Assembly: GCF_032062135.1 (NCBI RefSeq)
Contig: NC_092861.1
Coordinates: 136,736,816-136,800,815, forward strand
Direction: 5' to 3'
DNA from: Pyxicephalus adspersus
Taxonomy: Eukaryota; Chordata; Amphibia; Anura; Pyxicephalidae
Length of the DNA stretch: 64,000 nt
Shown here: positions 13,339 to 25,690 of the stretch, piece by piece
Numbering within the stretch: position 1 is the first letter of the stretch
Layout of the letters: each line of letters starts with the position of its first letter
Notes under the pieces: generated by a model
Told to the model about the DNA's origin: nothing
The model's input: only the letters and a program-made list of their open reading frames with translations
Database searches by the model: none
Translations under genes and position numbers: made by a program

Positions 13339-13681
13339 TAGGTTGACAATTGAAAATCTGGCCATTGATAATCCGGTCCCTTCAGTTATCAGGCATGAAT
13401 TTCAGATCGCATTTTTAATACATGGAATGTAGTACACTCTTTGTCCATTTATGTTTTGATGGTGCTGTTCTGCAGAAACAGCTGTTGGGTCTTGCATGCT
13501 ACACTAAATACACTTTGAGACACCTGCCTGCTCTCCGGAACTGTGCCAGATGTCCATGGGTGCTGCGAGAGCAAGGCTGGTCTGTGTGTGGAGGTGAGTA
13601 AAAAAAAAAAAAAATCAGAAATTTCCAAAAATCCGGCACCGTTTAGATCCGGAGGTTGCTGAATTTTTGATTGTCAACCTG
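13339..13681. mobile_element. TA-flanked mariner/pogo-like MITE
   Basis: 343 bp. The left end TAGGTTGACAATTGAAAA and the right end read inward, CAGGTTGACAATCAAAAA, are inverted copies, with TA at 13337-13338 and 13682-13683. The inner repeats ATCCGG and CCGG recur near both ends. A poly-A run at about 13599-13613 lies inside. No transposase ORF. Confidence 0.8.
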
Positions 13682-14049
13682 TATAACTTAAGCATGTTTA
13701 TTGTAAGTGAATGCATACAAAGCACAGAAAACAATGGTGCATATTAAACATAACGTAGCACACAGAAACATACAATGGACAAGTAGCTCAGAAGCAGGAC
13801 CAGGACTGGGACAGGATTTTAGAGGGCAAGTGGCCAAAGCACCAACAAGGAATGTAGTACAAGGTTTCAGGTCCTATGCCAAGGCAGAGGGGGGCTTGTG
13901 ATGCCAGAATATATAGACCAACTAATTAGGAGCCACAGGCGTATGTAAATCAGGAGGTCTCTGCAGCAAGCCACTTGCTGGTGGCCAGTGGAAGCACATA
14001 CAAGGAGTGCTAAACCACAGTGCCACCAGCAGGTGACATTGGGAGCTGC

Positions 14050-14433
14050 AGGTTTCCTCGAACCCTCTTCTTTTCTCTGCATTTTCTCTCTCCATACCCG
14101 CTCTTTCCCTCTCTAACTCTCCCCCTTCATTTTCTTCCTCTGTCTATCTCTCTCTCTTTTTTCCCCTTTATTACTTCTTCTTTCTGCCCTCTTTCACTCT
14201 CTCCCCCCTTTTTCCCACTTTCTCTTTCTTTGCCTCTCTTCCATCTTCTTCTTTACCCCTCTTTCTGTCTCTCCCTAGGATTCCTTTCTTTCTATCCATT
14301 TTCATCTCTCTCTTTTTCTCCACTCCCTGTCTTTCTCTCTCTCTCATTCACTACTCTACCTTTACTTCTTCTCTATCCCCCTATCCCCCCTTCACCTTCC
14401 CCTTTCACTCTCTCACTATTTCCCTCTCCCTTC

Positions 14434-14466
<33 letters not shown>

Positions 14467-14682
14467 TTCCCCTTTCCTTATCTCCCCCCGCACTCATCTT
14501 CCTTTCTCTCTCCCCTCTCCCTCCTCTCACTGTTTATCTCCCCCCTCTCTTTCTCTCTGTTCCCTTATTCCTTCTCTCTACCCCCACCCCTGCTCTCTCT
14601 TTTTACCCCCTTCCCTCAATTCTCTCTCTCTTTCCCCATTTCTCCCCCTCTCCTCCTCTCCCTCTCTCTCCTTTAGCTCTCT
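14050..14682 (+). repeat. Polypyrimidine (CT-rich) tract, about 0.6 kb
   Basis: Almost uninterrupted C and T on the + strand with (CT)n cores such as that near 14436-14468. An open frame of 218 codons spans it purely because stops need A or G; its product is Ser/Leu/Pro/Phe low complexity and is not a gene. A smaller CT block is at 13181-13262. Confidence 0.92.
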
Positions 14683-15810
14683 TTTGCTCTTGTGGAACAG
14701 CTTTCATGGTGTGTTTTGTTATGTTTCAGCATCAAAGGCTGTTGGTTTTGGGGGGGGGGTGCACAAGTTATCTGACCTAGGGGAGCAAAAAGTAAAACAT
14801 TGTCCCTGGCAAAAGGATATTAATAAAATTAGATGCCAACATGTACCAGGTCTTCAGAAGGATTTCCACTATAGGACATATTCCAACTAGCAGTGTGAGA
14901 AGCTCCAAAGGCCCATATCTTAATAAAAGCTATATCTATCTTATTTTTACTTTTTAAGGTTTCTTATTAAATACCAGACTGTGGTGATATATGCAAGCAT
15001 TTTAGAGGGGTTGCAGGTGTTCAGGACAGCCGATGACACATGTTCCTTTGTGACATGTGAAAAGAAAACCACAACCACATACTAGAGCATTTCGGCAGGC
15101 ACTCATGAAAGCCAATATACCTCCTTGCTGCTCGCGACTTGCAAAGTGGGTTTAAATTGAGAACCTAGCAGTGGTTAACCAAATGGTTGTCAACCTTGAG
15201 CATTGGGTTACCTGCTCTTTTGCAGCTATGAACATTCTCAAGGTATAGCAGGAAGAAGAGAAGAAACTCAACAGTTGGGTAGGTGATACAACCTCTGGCA
15301 CAAGTTATGGAATCGCTGCTCTTGGAGGGAATGTTCACTCTCGCCACAAAAAAGCCTATTACAAATATGGCACAAAACCTTTTTTTTAAAAGCTATACAT
15401 GTGGCACTGTAAAACATACCTCCACCTGAAATATACAGTATACCAACCATTACCTGAAGAAAACAATCACATTTCCACACTTGATTTAGAGTTGAATGTA
15501 AAGTAAAAGACCAAGGACACAGTTCTCATTCCATCAATCCAAAGTAGCTTTAGCGATATTGAAGTCATTTTCCAGGATGATAATTCATTTTCTTTTTTAT
15601 AGGAAAATATTCAAGAAAGCAACAGGATTAATTGGGACTTTTGAGGCACATGCTCTGGATAAATGTACCATTTGATTTACAAAAAATTTATATTTTATTA
15701 CATAATCAACAATACATAAATAGTTAAAACCATACATTTATTTGATTTATTAAAAACAAATTGCTCATAGCAAAAACAGTGACATACAAAGTTCATACTT
15801 CATCTCAATG

Positions 15811-15850
15811 AACATTGACACGCTTTGCAAATGTCCACTTCTTCAGGATA
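15811..15850 (-). repeat. GAAACGCGT dispersed motif, diverged copy
   Basis: The minus strand reads CCTGAAGAAGTGGACATTTG then CAAAGCGTGTCAATG, matching the CCTGAAGAAG...CGAAACGCGT pattern with substitutions. Confidence 0.6.
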
Positions 15851-17120
15851 AAAATGAGACTTTAGCCTGGATAATCCTTAAAGTGTATAGGGCTTCCCCA
15901 GATCTGAAGTTGGCAAACGGCAATGGAGTACATTGGAAACAACATCTAAGCAGCAAACAAACTGCTATTCAATATGTTTGTAGGTTGCCTCCAAATCGGA
16001 CAACCAAATGCTTCCTATTTCTTAACTTCCATTTCTAGCACTAGCTTTCAATGGATCACCCAAACTTTTTGGCAGCCTTGTTTTTTTTAGGAAAGCCATA
16101 ACAACTCATGGAAATGACCAGAAAACAGTCCAGTTGGCAATCCAATTGAAAATGTATGGCACAAATGGACAAAAAATGCATTAAAGCCCTGCCTGATCAC
16201 ATGTTTTAAATTGGAACTTTAGTTCCCCTTTTAAAGCCATATACATGTAAGTAAACTTAGCACAATTTGTAGCTGAATAAAATCTTGGAGGGCTGATAAA
16301 CATAAAACAAACCACATTCCTGTCCATTACTATTCATCTAAATCATTAATAATGACATTTAGCAGCTTCTATAAACCTCACCTAGGTGTAGATAGTTCAA
16401 AGAGACCACTGAATACTTGGTGATCTCTATATTTGGCAATGCAGACATTTTCGTGGTATTACAAAGGAAGGAAGGTGACCACATGGCAGATCAGACCTCT
16501 AATATATCATCTACTATTCTTTTGAAGAACAGATAAAATGGTGTGACCTATATACTTACAGCACAAAAAGCAGAACTAAATCTTTAATGTTAACACTGAC
16601 TTTTTGTTGTCCTACAGAGGGCTTTTATCTCAATTTGCAAAATGTTTTACATTTTAAGATAACAAAAGCATAGACGTTTTTCTATGATGACTGCATGTTC
16701 TGTTAATAAAGGTCTGTGGTTACTAAGAAATATTGAGTACAGTTGTTGTCTCCTTGGGGAAATCTCAAAACTTGATCTATTGGGGACCTAGAGGGGTGAA
16801 AGGGTAAAGCTCTGCTCAAAAGCACCTCCCATTGAACCTCAACTGACCTGCTTATAATGACATTGATTTTGGAGAATAGACATTGCCATCATCTGCATCT
16901 CACAATGCCATAATGCTAAGGCTTAGGAACAATAGAAACGATTGAAAGGTCCAATCATTGCCATATGGGATGCAGCAAATACATGTACCAGTGTGCAAAA
17001 AATAATATTGTAGCAAGGGAATGTAGCAGGAAAGGTGTGCACTGCCACTTTGTGATGTTCAACTATAAGATTCCTTTAATTTTTTTATTACCACAGTTTT
17101 CAGTAAAAAAATGGATCCCT

Positions 17121-17122
17121 GA

Positions 17123-17155
<33 letters not shown>

Positions 17156-17210
17156 AATATTAATAATAATAAATGGTATTTATATAGCACTGACTTATTA
17201 ATGACTTTAC
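17121..17210 (-). mobile_element. (ATT)n tail with SINE/LINE end fragment
   Basis: A run of ATT repeats (about 17122-17172) followed by TGGTATTTATATAGCACTGA, the reverse complement of the family tail. Only the terminus is preserved. Confidence 0.72.
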
Positions 17211-18840
17211 AAAATCTAATCTGCCTATGAAAATATCACCCAGATACTAAAATATCTGCAACGAGGTTGATTTGCTAAAGGAATACAAGATATTTAAATA
17301 GCAAAATGAATTTTCTCCTTGTAAAGTTGATAAAGTTCTGTTGACCTCACCCATCCAATAATGTGCAAAAAATCCTTGTATGTGATTGGGTATTTTTTCA
17401 CCCCATTCACAAAGCTAAGTGCATTATACCTTACAAGGTAATAACTCACCTTGGTTAGTGAGCATTCTAAATCTCTTAGTAAATTATCCACAATAAAGCT
17501 AGACAAGGGGAATGTTGACGACTAAATAGAACAGTGCACATAATTGTGCATTCACTAATATGGGTTTGGGAGCAGTATAAATGGGCTTTGCACAGCATGA
17601 AATTATAAACAGATTACAAATAAATATTGTATATATAGATACAAAAATGAGTTGATGTTTCTTTTATTATGTACAAGTGCAGTATAAATTTTAAAAGATT
17701 TAATGACACTTTATTTACTGTCAAATGTTAAATGACTTATTAGCATTTGCTTTTTAAACCGTATTCCTAATAGTAACCTTTTGAATGGATTAATACATTT
17801 CTGATTTACAAATACACAAAGAGAAGTTACCTAATGTATAACAAGGTTCCCACAAGTCTTTAATCTCAGAGTATATCATTAAATGACACACCTGTACTGT
17901 AATGAATAGGAGGCTCAGTTGTATTCCTATGAATCTGGGCTGTGCTGTGTGACAAAGTAAGGAGTGTGCATTGTGCCCCGGGCTACCCAAAGGTCAGTCA
18001 GCAATAAAATACAGCTCATGAAGTAAGGACCCTTAGATATAATTTCCTTGTTCAGTATGTGCACATACCATACCAAGAAAGTAATGGCCCAAACTCATCA
18101 AGCTGCGGTTTTACTTAAGGCAGCAATTCCAAAGTGTGGGGCAGCAAGGGCATTATTGGGGAATGAAAGGGGGTTGGATTTGGAGCTGGGGTTGGCAAAC
18201 TGTCTAGATCAACTGCAGGGTCAAAGGCTCAATCGGTTGGAGTGATCTGCCCAACAGATGAGCTATACTTCTAACTCTGAAGGCGAGCCAACCAACAGAG
18301 CATTATCAGTTGAGTTTCAAAGTAAATGAATCCTCTGGCACCAATTATTAGGCGATGCTGGTGATAACATGTTGGAATGGAAGCCTGTCTTTGCACAAAG
18401 TTATGATCCCCAAGTTTTGCCGGCTTTCATTAAATTTTTTTTCAGTCTATTATTCTTGTGGTTTATTCTAATTACTTTTGCTAAAAATATTTTGGTATGT
18501 ATGTGTATAGGTGGCATTTGGACACCACAAAAGCTGTTGTGTTATAATACCATTGGATAAAGTTTGGGAAAGACTGACTTAGGACCTAATTATTGAGAGG
18601 TCATATTGGGCTTTATGTCATGAGTGAATATCACATGGGCAAACTTTCACTTTGTCCAATGGACAACAAATGTCATGGATTAGGGAAACATCACTAGACT
18701 GCACAACCTACATCTCTGTTCTGCTCCCCTAGTTTTTAGTCCTAAAGTGTATGTATAACTTAGCCACATCAGTTTGGATATAGCAGTGGTAAAACAATTG
18801 TTAGTTTGCTGTCATGTTCGGGAGAATTCCCTGCAACTCT

Positions 18841-18897
18841 TGTCTTGAAGGTGCAACAGGTAAAGAGATGAAATTTATTACAGGAAAAGAGATATCC
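18841..18897 (+). repeat. TGTCTTGAAGGTGCAAC repeat, copy 1
   Basis: TGTCTTGAAGGTGCAACAG then GAGATGAAATTTATT and GATATCC. A second copy is at 19377-19432 in the same orientation, about 0.54 kb away. It could be a fragment of a longer retroelement; not identified. Confidence 0.7.
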
Positions 18898-19110
18898 ACT
18901 GACCTTGGGGACAAAAGGTTGAAATTCAAGCCACCATGCAAATGGACTGTATTCTGGAATGTTATGGCACTGGGAATTACACCAAAATAAATAGTGAGGC
19001 CAATCTAACCAATTCCATAACTCCAACCATTCTAAAACACAGTCCATTTGCATGATGGCTTGGATTTCAACCTTTAGTCTCCATGGTCACTCATATCTTC
19101 CTCCAGAAAG
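18890..19110. repeat. Inverted pair of a dispersed repeat
   Basis: The segment 18897-18960 (minus orientation) and the segment 19030-19105 (plus) share ACAGTCCATTTGCATG and GATTTCAACCTTTAGTCTCC in reverse complement, with about 70 bases between. A third copy in plus orientation is at 21180-21270. Confidence 0.82.
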
Positions 19111-19376
19111 CAAAATGCAGTGCTTTACCCTGTGGGGCCATTTGCAAGTTCCAAAATCTTGTCATACGAGTAAGAAAATGAAGACAAGAACCCTGTGTAA
19201 GCTGTGACATCTAACGTGGTGGTGGAGGGCATGAGGGAAGCAAGTATCATACCTTGACAAACATATTGCATGGATGCAATCACATTTTATTGGAACACAC
19301 ACAACTGTAATATAACAATAAATATAACAGGAATCACAATCAGCATGATCAGACTTCAATGTTCTATAAGTTCTTC

Positions 19377-19432
19377 TGTCTTGAAGGTGCAACATTGAGA
19401 TGAAATATATCGCATGAAAGGTGATATTCTTT
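19377..19432 (+). repeat. TGTCTTGAAGGTGCAAC repeat, copy 2
   Basis: TGTCTTGAAGGTGCAACATT then GAGATGAAATATATCGC and GATATTC, parallel to copy 1 at 18841. Confidence 0.7.
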
Positions 19433-20730
19433 TCTTATTGGTAAATTACTCATTTGTTTCTGTTTCACTGACAAAATAACATTTTTTATAAACATGTTGT
19501 ATTACATCAAAAATAATAGAGGAGGTGAATCTAGGTAACAGGGACCTTAAAATAAAAATATGACTGGGTTATAGCCCTTCACCGCTGTATCCAAAACTAA
19601 ACTAGTAGCCGCACTTTAATGTAGGCAGTTTTGCAGGTAATGTGAGGGAAGGGTAGCATCTTAGCTGATACTTCAAGCAAGGTTATTGAGCCAAAAATAC
19701 CTGACCTGTAAACAAAATGTTAGTCATTAGGATTATTTATCCAGCATCACAACACTATGCCAAGGACACGTACTGTTGTCAACAGTCCTTTGGATGTCGC
19801 CAAGTCATCTCAATAGAACTCAGCAGGTGAGACCACAGATAAAAAAGACATTCACCTGGGTTTGAAGTCAGTGGGATTAAGAATGCAATATTTACAGAGA
19901 AGGGGAAACATGATTAAAGGTAGCATAACTCAATGTATGCCAATCTTAGCAGTGAATGTGTACGTGAGCTGCCGAGTACAGAGGGCCATTCATTTCACTT
20001 GGCACCGGTGCCAGGCAGGTGTTCACAAATGGAGCACATGCACCTATCGCCCAAGAGAAGAAACAAGTTAATGGCTTGCAAAGCGATCTTGGCACTAAGT
20101 GAAAAAACAATGTCAAACTATGGCGGAACATAAATGTGTTGGTAGCAAACATCAGTCATCAAAGAATGAAGTGAAAAAAAATCTAGACACTTGTCCTGGA
20201 GATGTTTCTGCAGAGTGGGAAGAAAAACACCCCATGGGCACCTTTCTGTGACTCACAGCTGGCACACAAAGCGAATGGGCGAGCCAGTCAGTTGTGTGGC
20301 AGGATAATCTCATCTGGATTTTGGCAGATGAACCTGCAGGCTCTTTCTCATTATTGGAAGCAGATATTATCTCACTTCCCTACAACGCTACAACATTCTT
20401 CTTGGCTTCATACACATACCACTCTGATTAGTCTGAAGATGGTGTCAAAGCTTATTTAAGGTCATGTATTGGATACTGATACAGGAAGATACAAAAAGTG
20501 ATGTAAATAACAATTAAAAGTGAGAACCTCAAGGAAATGTTTGATTTCTTTCAATGTTTATTATTGCTTTTTAAAGCCCAACTTCATTTAAATCATTTTT
20601 TAAATTAATTTCCCAGTACCAGTACTCTGTCTTCAGTGCTTTTCCCAGCAGACTCTGTGATCCAGTACACATCCAATTTTGGGTTCTGTAAGGTCCAGGA
20701 TCATTTACCCTTTATTTGCTAGCCAATGGT

Positions 20731-20746
20731 CCCCCCCCCCCCCCCC
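20731..20746 (+). repeat. poly(C) run
   Basis: Sixteen consecutive C between GGT and GAATGG. A G-run of about 11 is at 3479-3489. Confidence 0.95.
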
Positions 20747-21179
20747 GAATGGTCCTGGAGGTACATCATCAGACCACCACGGTTTGTGCAATGTTTGCTG
20801 CAATCCCAAGAATCTTTATATTCAACCCAACTTTGGTGTGATACATGCCTGAATTTCTGGCCATCATCTGTGGTTCCTCCTGCCAGCATTTACATAACTA
20901 AAGAACACAACAGGTTGAAGATGAAATAGCTATTCGTAAGTCTTTAAACCACTACAGGGTCATATCTAGGATACCATGTGTGTCACCTAAAGATACTTGA
21001 AAAGGTACATATTAATCTGTGTCTGCAGAGTTTTCCAGAAGCACAAGTAATAAGAATAAGCCATTCCATTTATTCTATTCCAATGAGCCAGGTCATTTAT
21101 TGTGACCTGGAATCTCCAGGGCCACGTGCTCTCAGTGAGCTCACATTCAGTTCTTGGGGTCACTAAAACGCCAACCAAT

Positions 21180-21270
21180 CCAGAATACAGTCCATTTGCA
21201 TGATGGCTTAGATTTCAACCTTTAGTCTCCAGGGTCATTCTGGGGTCACTCATATCTCCCTACAGAATGC
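21180..21270 (+). repeat. Third copy of the CAGTCCATTTGCATG repeat
   Basis: Reads AGAATACAGTCCATTTGCAT, GATTTCAACCTTTAGTCTCC and CACTCATATCTCCCTACAGA, matching the segment at 19.03-19.1 kb with one small internal insertion. Family unknown. Confidence 0.8.
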
Positions 21271-22212
21271 AAAAATTAAATGTAAAAATCCTTTCTCCTT
21301 TTACTGCATGTATCCACCTTCGTTGCTAAAAGGAGCCTCAGGAACAGTGCTCAAGACATGAAATGTACATATACACATGAATAAGTCTGGGTAGTGTCCA
21401 GGGGTGGACATAGGGAGGTGCAAAGTAGGCCAGCCAATAGGGGCCCCATAGTTTCCCATCTCTCCTCCATTTTTCCTTATCCTGTGTTTCAGAAATCCCC
21501 ATTCTTTAGCTATGCTTGCCTGTTGTATGCACCAATCCACATAAATTGAAGACTTCTCTAACCTCACGTTTCCTGTTAACATAAAAAAAAAAAAAAAAGT
21601 TAACATAAAAAGGTCTTACAATTTAGCACATTCTTCCTGTGACCACCTATGGGTTTTACTGTAAGGCCACATTTAAGGAATATGCATTTCTGGGAATTAT
21701 ACTGCCACACATGCAATGCCATTAGTGTTGCTATCAGTTGTGATGCAGACACCATTCATTACAGTGAATTGTGTAGCACACAAAAATGTAATAATACAAT
21801 TCACTGCATTTCACACAGTAAGAATGTCAGACATTGCTTTTTATTAACGGTATAGAGTACAGCACTGCAACATACACAGTATAAAAGTGGCCTAATACAG
21901 GAATACTTCAAAATTTAGTTTGACACTTTTGTTCTTTCTGCTTTGGTTGTCATACATTGATCTAATATACTCTGTCATTAGCTAAATCCAGGGATGAGGG
22001 AAACTGAACTGTAGTGCAGTCTGCAAGCACATTTCTCCATGAAATGGGAAGATATCCCATCTTTTAAAAAATTAAAAATTTTTGGGGGATATAAACTGTT
22101 CTGTTAACATGTAAGTAGGAATGTCAATTAATTAGTTTATTGTAGTGAAATGAAATATTATTGAATTGTATAATTTATGTATATGTACATTATGTCTTGA
22201 TCCTAAATATTC

Positions 22213-22251
22213 CCCTGAGGAAGCAGCCTATGCCTGTGAAACGCTTCGTGA
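22213..22251 (+). repeat. GAAACGCGT dispersed motif, diverged copy
   Basis: The + strand reads CCCTGAGGAAGCAGCCTATG then CCTGTGAAACGCTTCGTGAG. Confidence 0.65.
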
Positions 22252-24928
22252 GAAAAATTTTGAGATCTATCTAGGAGCTTTTTAAATAATCATTTGTGAT
22301 TCAAATGTTATCATAATAAATTTTATGTTTTAAAAGTATTATTTGGTCGATGATATCCGCTTTGAAAGTCCCCTCATTTGGATTATTGTATGATTGTACT
22401 TATATATATGGGATGTGGGATTCCTTACTAAGTATGTTTGTATGCTGGGCATGTAATCTTTTGTTTGGTCTATGAACTATTCCTATTACCAGTGTAGCAC
22501 CCCTTTAGCTGCAGTGCCCTTTTAAACAGGAAGGGGGTGCTCTTAGTCTAGCACCTTATTTAGGGGTTTGATATTAGATAATTGGTTAAGGGATTCTAAT
22601 TCTCCTTAATAGGTGATTGGTTGGCTTTCTCCTAAGCAAAATTGCAGGCCATTGTTGAAAAGGAAGCCAATCACCAGCGACAGGTGTTCCACCTTCACCC
22701 AATCACTAGTTTAAAAAAGGAAAGATATGGGGAGAATTGAAGCTGGTTGGGATTAGGCAAGGGAACACTAGTCATTTCTACAAATTCAGATGTCCCGGCG
22801 CAACCAGGGGGCCGAATTCTGGAATGCCTGAGGAAGGAATAGGAATCTTGTTGCAGTCCCTGACTTTGTTCTTTAGCGAGGAGTCCAGTGGAGCAAGGGG
22901 GATGTTACCTAAGACTGAATCCATAGAGTTCCAGTAAATGGGCATTGTCACGAAAAGGATAAATAACTCCAGTAGGGAGCCTCTTTAAAGTTTTCTATTC
23001 TGGAACATGGATCTAATACACAGGCCTATTGGTGTCTTTACTAGGAGGAACACATAGGGTGATGCTTTGGATCATTTGTTAATGTTGTCTCAAGCCCTCC
23101 ATATTTGTGAGTTGCCCTTCTATATTCTCTGCACCCCTTTTCCTCTCCCCTTTTATAAACCCCCTACAATTATCAATGGACTATGTTGTGGGTTGTGCAG
23201 CCAACCAGAAGAGACAGCGGTGTAAATGTAGTTGCTCCTCCAGGGGCGAGCTCTACACCGGAAAATATGAAAGCGATGTCAGGTTTACTGAAAGTTGTTG
23301 AACCAGCAATCATCCACTAACTCTGCCAGTTTGCTGACAGCAGGGTGATCTCATCTTATATTTAATTAGAAATTAATGACTGATTCTGGCAGTGTTCAGC
23401 TTAGTCACACACCCAAAAGTAAGAACTACTGGCAATGTCCTAGCTGTGGATTTTGTGAATAGACAGGTTAACAACTCCCTTTGATGTTGGCTGAATATAT
23501 TCCATTCTACTTGAATGCTAAACATTTTTTAAAATAGGGAGTATATAAACCCATAAACAAAAAAACAATATGGTGCTTCATCATTCTTAATTGTGGTAAC
23601 ATTTTCTTTTTTCAGGCATTTTCACTTAATTTGTGTACCTGATATTGCTGCAAATACCACATTTCCTGTCCCTGGGTGACTCCATTGTATCTATTTAGGG
23701 AGCCATAGTTGTCACTTAGGCTGGACTTTGGACACAAAATTAACAAGGAATTATTGTATTCTGCATATACAAGTACAGTGCTTTTGGTCTTTAAGTCTCT
23801 TTCACGTTATTTGTGCAATTTAATGCACAATGCGGGCAGACTAAATGTGCATTAGAAATAGTTTCTTTTATGACAAGAAGTGTCAAGGAATAAAAAGCAT
23901 GGAATACACGTGCTTACTCAAGTGTAAGGACCCTTAGATTATATATATAAATCCAATCACTAAAATCCCAGGTGTAACATGGTAAAATGTAACCATTGGG
24001 AAACCTGCCCTGAGACGGCCATGCAGCCATCAGTGGAATGAAGCAGGCATGAAGGGACTGCAAAAAGTCTGTTATAAAGCTGATTGAGATTAGCAGCATC
24101 GGCATATGACAAAGAATGACCAAACAGTATTGTGTTACCAAACTGTAATATGGTAATGTTATGATGCAGAGTGATTTAGCAAACTATATTTCTACTTTTA
24201 TTCCCTTTGATTATGTATGTTCTATGTGTTCCTGCACTTTACCAATACTCTTGTCATTTTTCACTGCCTTATTCAATTAGCCCATATGTGTTATATATGA
24301 ATAATTTCAACTGTTGACTCTTTATAAGGTAATAGATTAGCAGAGAGACCTGGAATGCACCGCCGGAGTTGCTAAGTAAGTTGCCAAAACAGCACAAAGG
24401 GATTTATTAACAGTAAACCTCATTAGTCCAATTACAAGCATGGAAAAATGAAGCTGATGATAACATGAACTGACGGTAATAAATACTGCTGCTATAACAC
24501 TGTAACCAGTGAATTGAAACACAGGATACTCCCTAAGGCTATAGACATGCAGATGTCTCAGTGAGAACAAGTGGTAGCCTCAAACCAAAGCCATTTGTTG
24601 CTTTGTTTTATTCAGCACTGCCATATTTACCAGCCCAACGAAGACCAACATTTCCTCTTGTTTTCTCTTCTGCCATCATTTTTGTTTCTTGGATAACTGG
24701 TTTGGGGCCAACTGTCTCTCCTTGCTTTTTTTTTTTTTTTTATACAATTATTTAGGTTTTTTTCCGGGGCTACAAAAATAATACAAACAGAAATCAGAAT
24801 AATTTACATACATAAACAGGAGGAATACACTTACCCTGATACTTTACATGTGTAGCATAATGGAACCTTCCCAAAAGCAGAGAATTATAGAGATCCCAAA
24901 CCATTGCAGGGACCATGAACGTTGCTCT

Positions 24929-25210
24929 AAAGCCGCATACACACTTGCACTCCACCATGCATGAATGATACTGTACATACAGCACCATTCTGCTCTATGA
25001 AGAGGGGAGGGGGGAACGACAGAGTGGCACCCTGCTGTGCTCTCCCTCTTCCCTTGTATTAGGATTGTTCGTCGTTCATCGTCAGTGGATCGGCCAGGAC
25101 AGTCGTTCAGACGATGATTGATGTGCACTGTACACACTTCAGATTCTCGTCCGATATCGGCCCTTAGCCAATTATCGGCCGAGAACAATTGGAAGTGTGT
25201 ACGTAGCTTA
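24929..25210. mobile_element. TIR-bearing MITE, best-preserved copy
   Basis: The ends are AAGCCGCATACACACTTGC and, read inward from the right, AAGCTACGTACACACTTCC. The interior includes CACCATTCTGCTCTATGAAG, shared with copies near 3.6 and 62.4 kb. No transposase; superfamily not assigned. Confidence 0.8.
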
Positions 25211-25635
25211 AAGGGCATCATGTTCCTGAATGAAAGACAACATAATACACAGACAAAACAAATTGTCAACAGGAAGAGTGGGGAATAGGTATAGAAAGCA
25301 ATAGGGCTTGAATGGGAAGGTGCGCTCCAGGGTGAGATAAATTATACAAACAGATCCCATTTATAAGAGGTAGCTGGTTGCAGATAACATTAATTTACTG
25401 CTGCACTCTCCTGGCTCATGCATTCCCTATATTCCCTAGACCTTCCTGTTTCTTGCATCTGGCTCCCAATGATGATTACAAATTTTTTGCATGCACACAT
25501 GTATATATGGCACCCCAACAATCTGTTTACATGTTAGTCATGTCAAATATTAAGAGATATTTTGAGCCAAGAAAACATAATCCTCCTTTTGGCATAGGTA
25601 TCTCAGGTGGAAGTGAGAGGCTAATTACACATTGC

Positions 25636-25690
25636 CCTCGATGAAAGTGTATCCTCTCCAGCTTCGGAGAGCTTTAATAAATCAGGCCCA
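25636..25690. mobile_element. Fold-back MITE, right-arm fragment
   Basis: Contains GATGAAAGTGTATCCTCTCC and TTTAATAAATCAGGCCC, the terminal arm of the family; the rest is absent. Confidence 0.78.

Larger units (their letters stand above)
11531..18840. other. Intergenic, no gene seen
   Basis: Contains the TA-flanked MITE, the polypyrimidine tract and the ATT repeat. 12480-12740 is complex unique DNA and a candidate conserved element. 14.9-17.1 and 17.2-18.8 kb show nothing nameable. Confidence 0.6.

Noticed and set aside
14020..14676. 218-codon open frame rich in Ser, Leu, Pro and Phe
   Set aside because: It is the translation of a CT-only low-complexity tract; absence of stops follows from composition. 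No domain or splice context.
18190..18570. Possible hAT element (CTGGGGTTGGCAAACT to AAAGTTTGGGAAAGACTG)
   Set aside because: The two ends resemble hAT termini, but the flanking 8-mers do not match, so the element cannot be delimited with confidence.
24844..25269. 141-codon open frame on the minus strand
   Set aside because: It lies across a TIR-bearing MITE, has no recognisable domain and is not shared in frame with the other copies.
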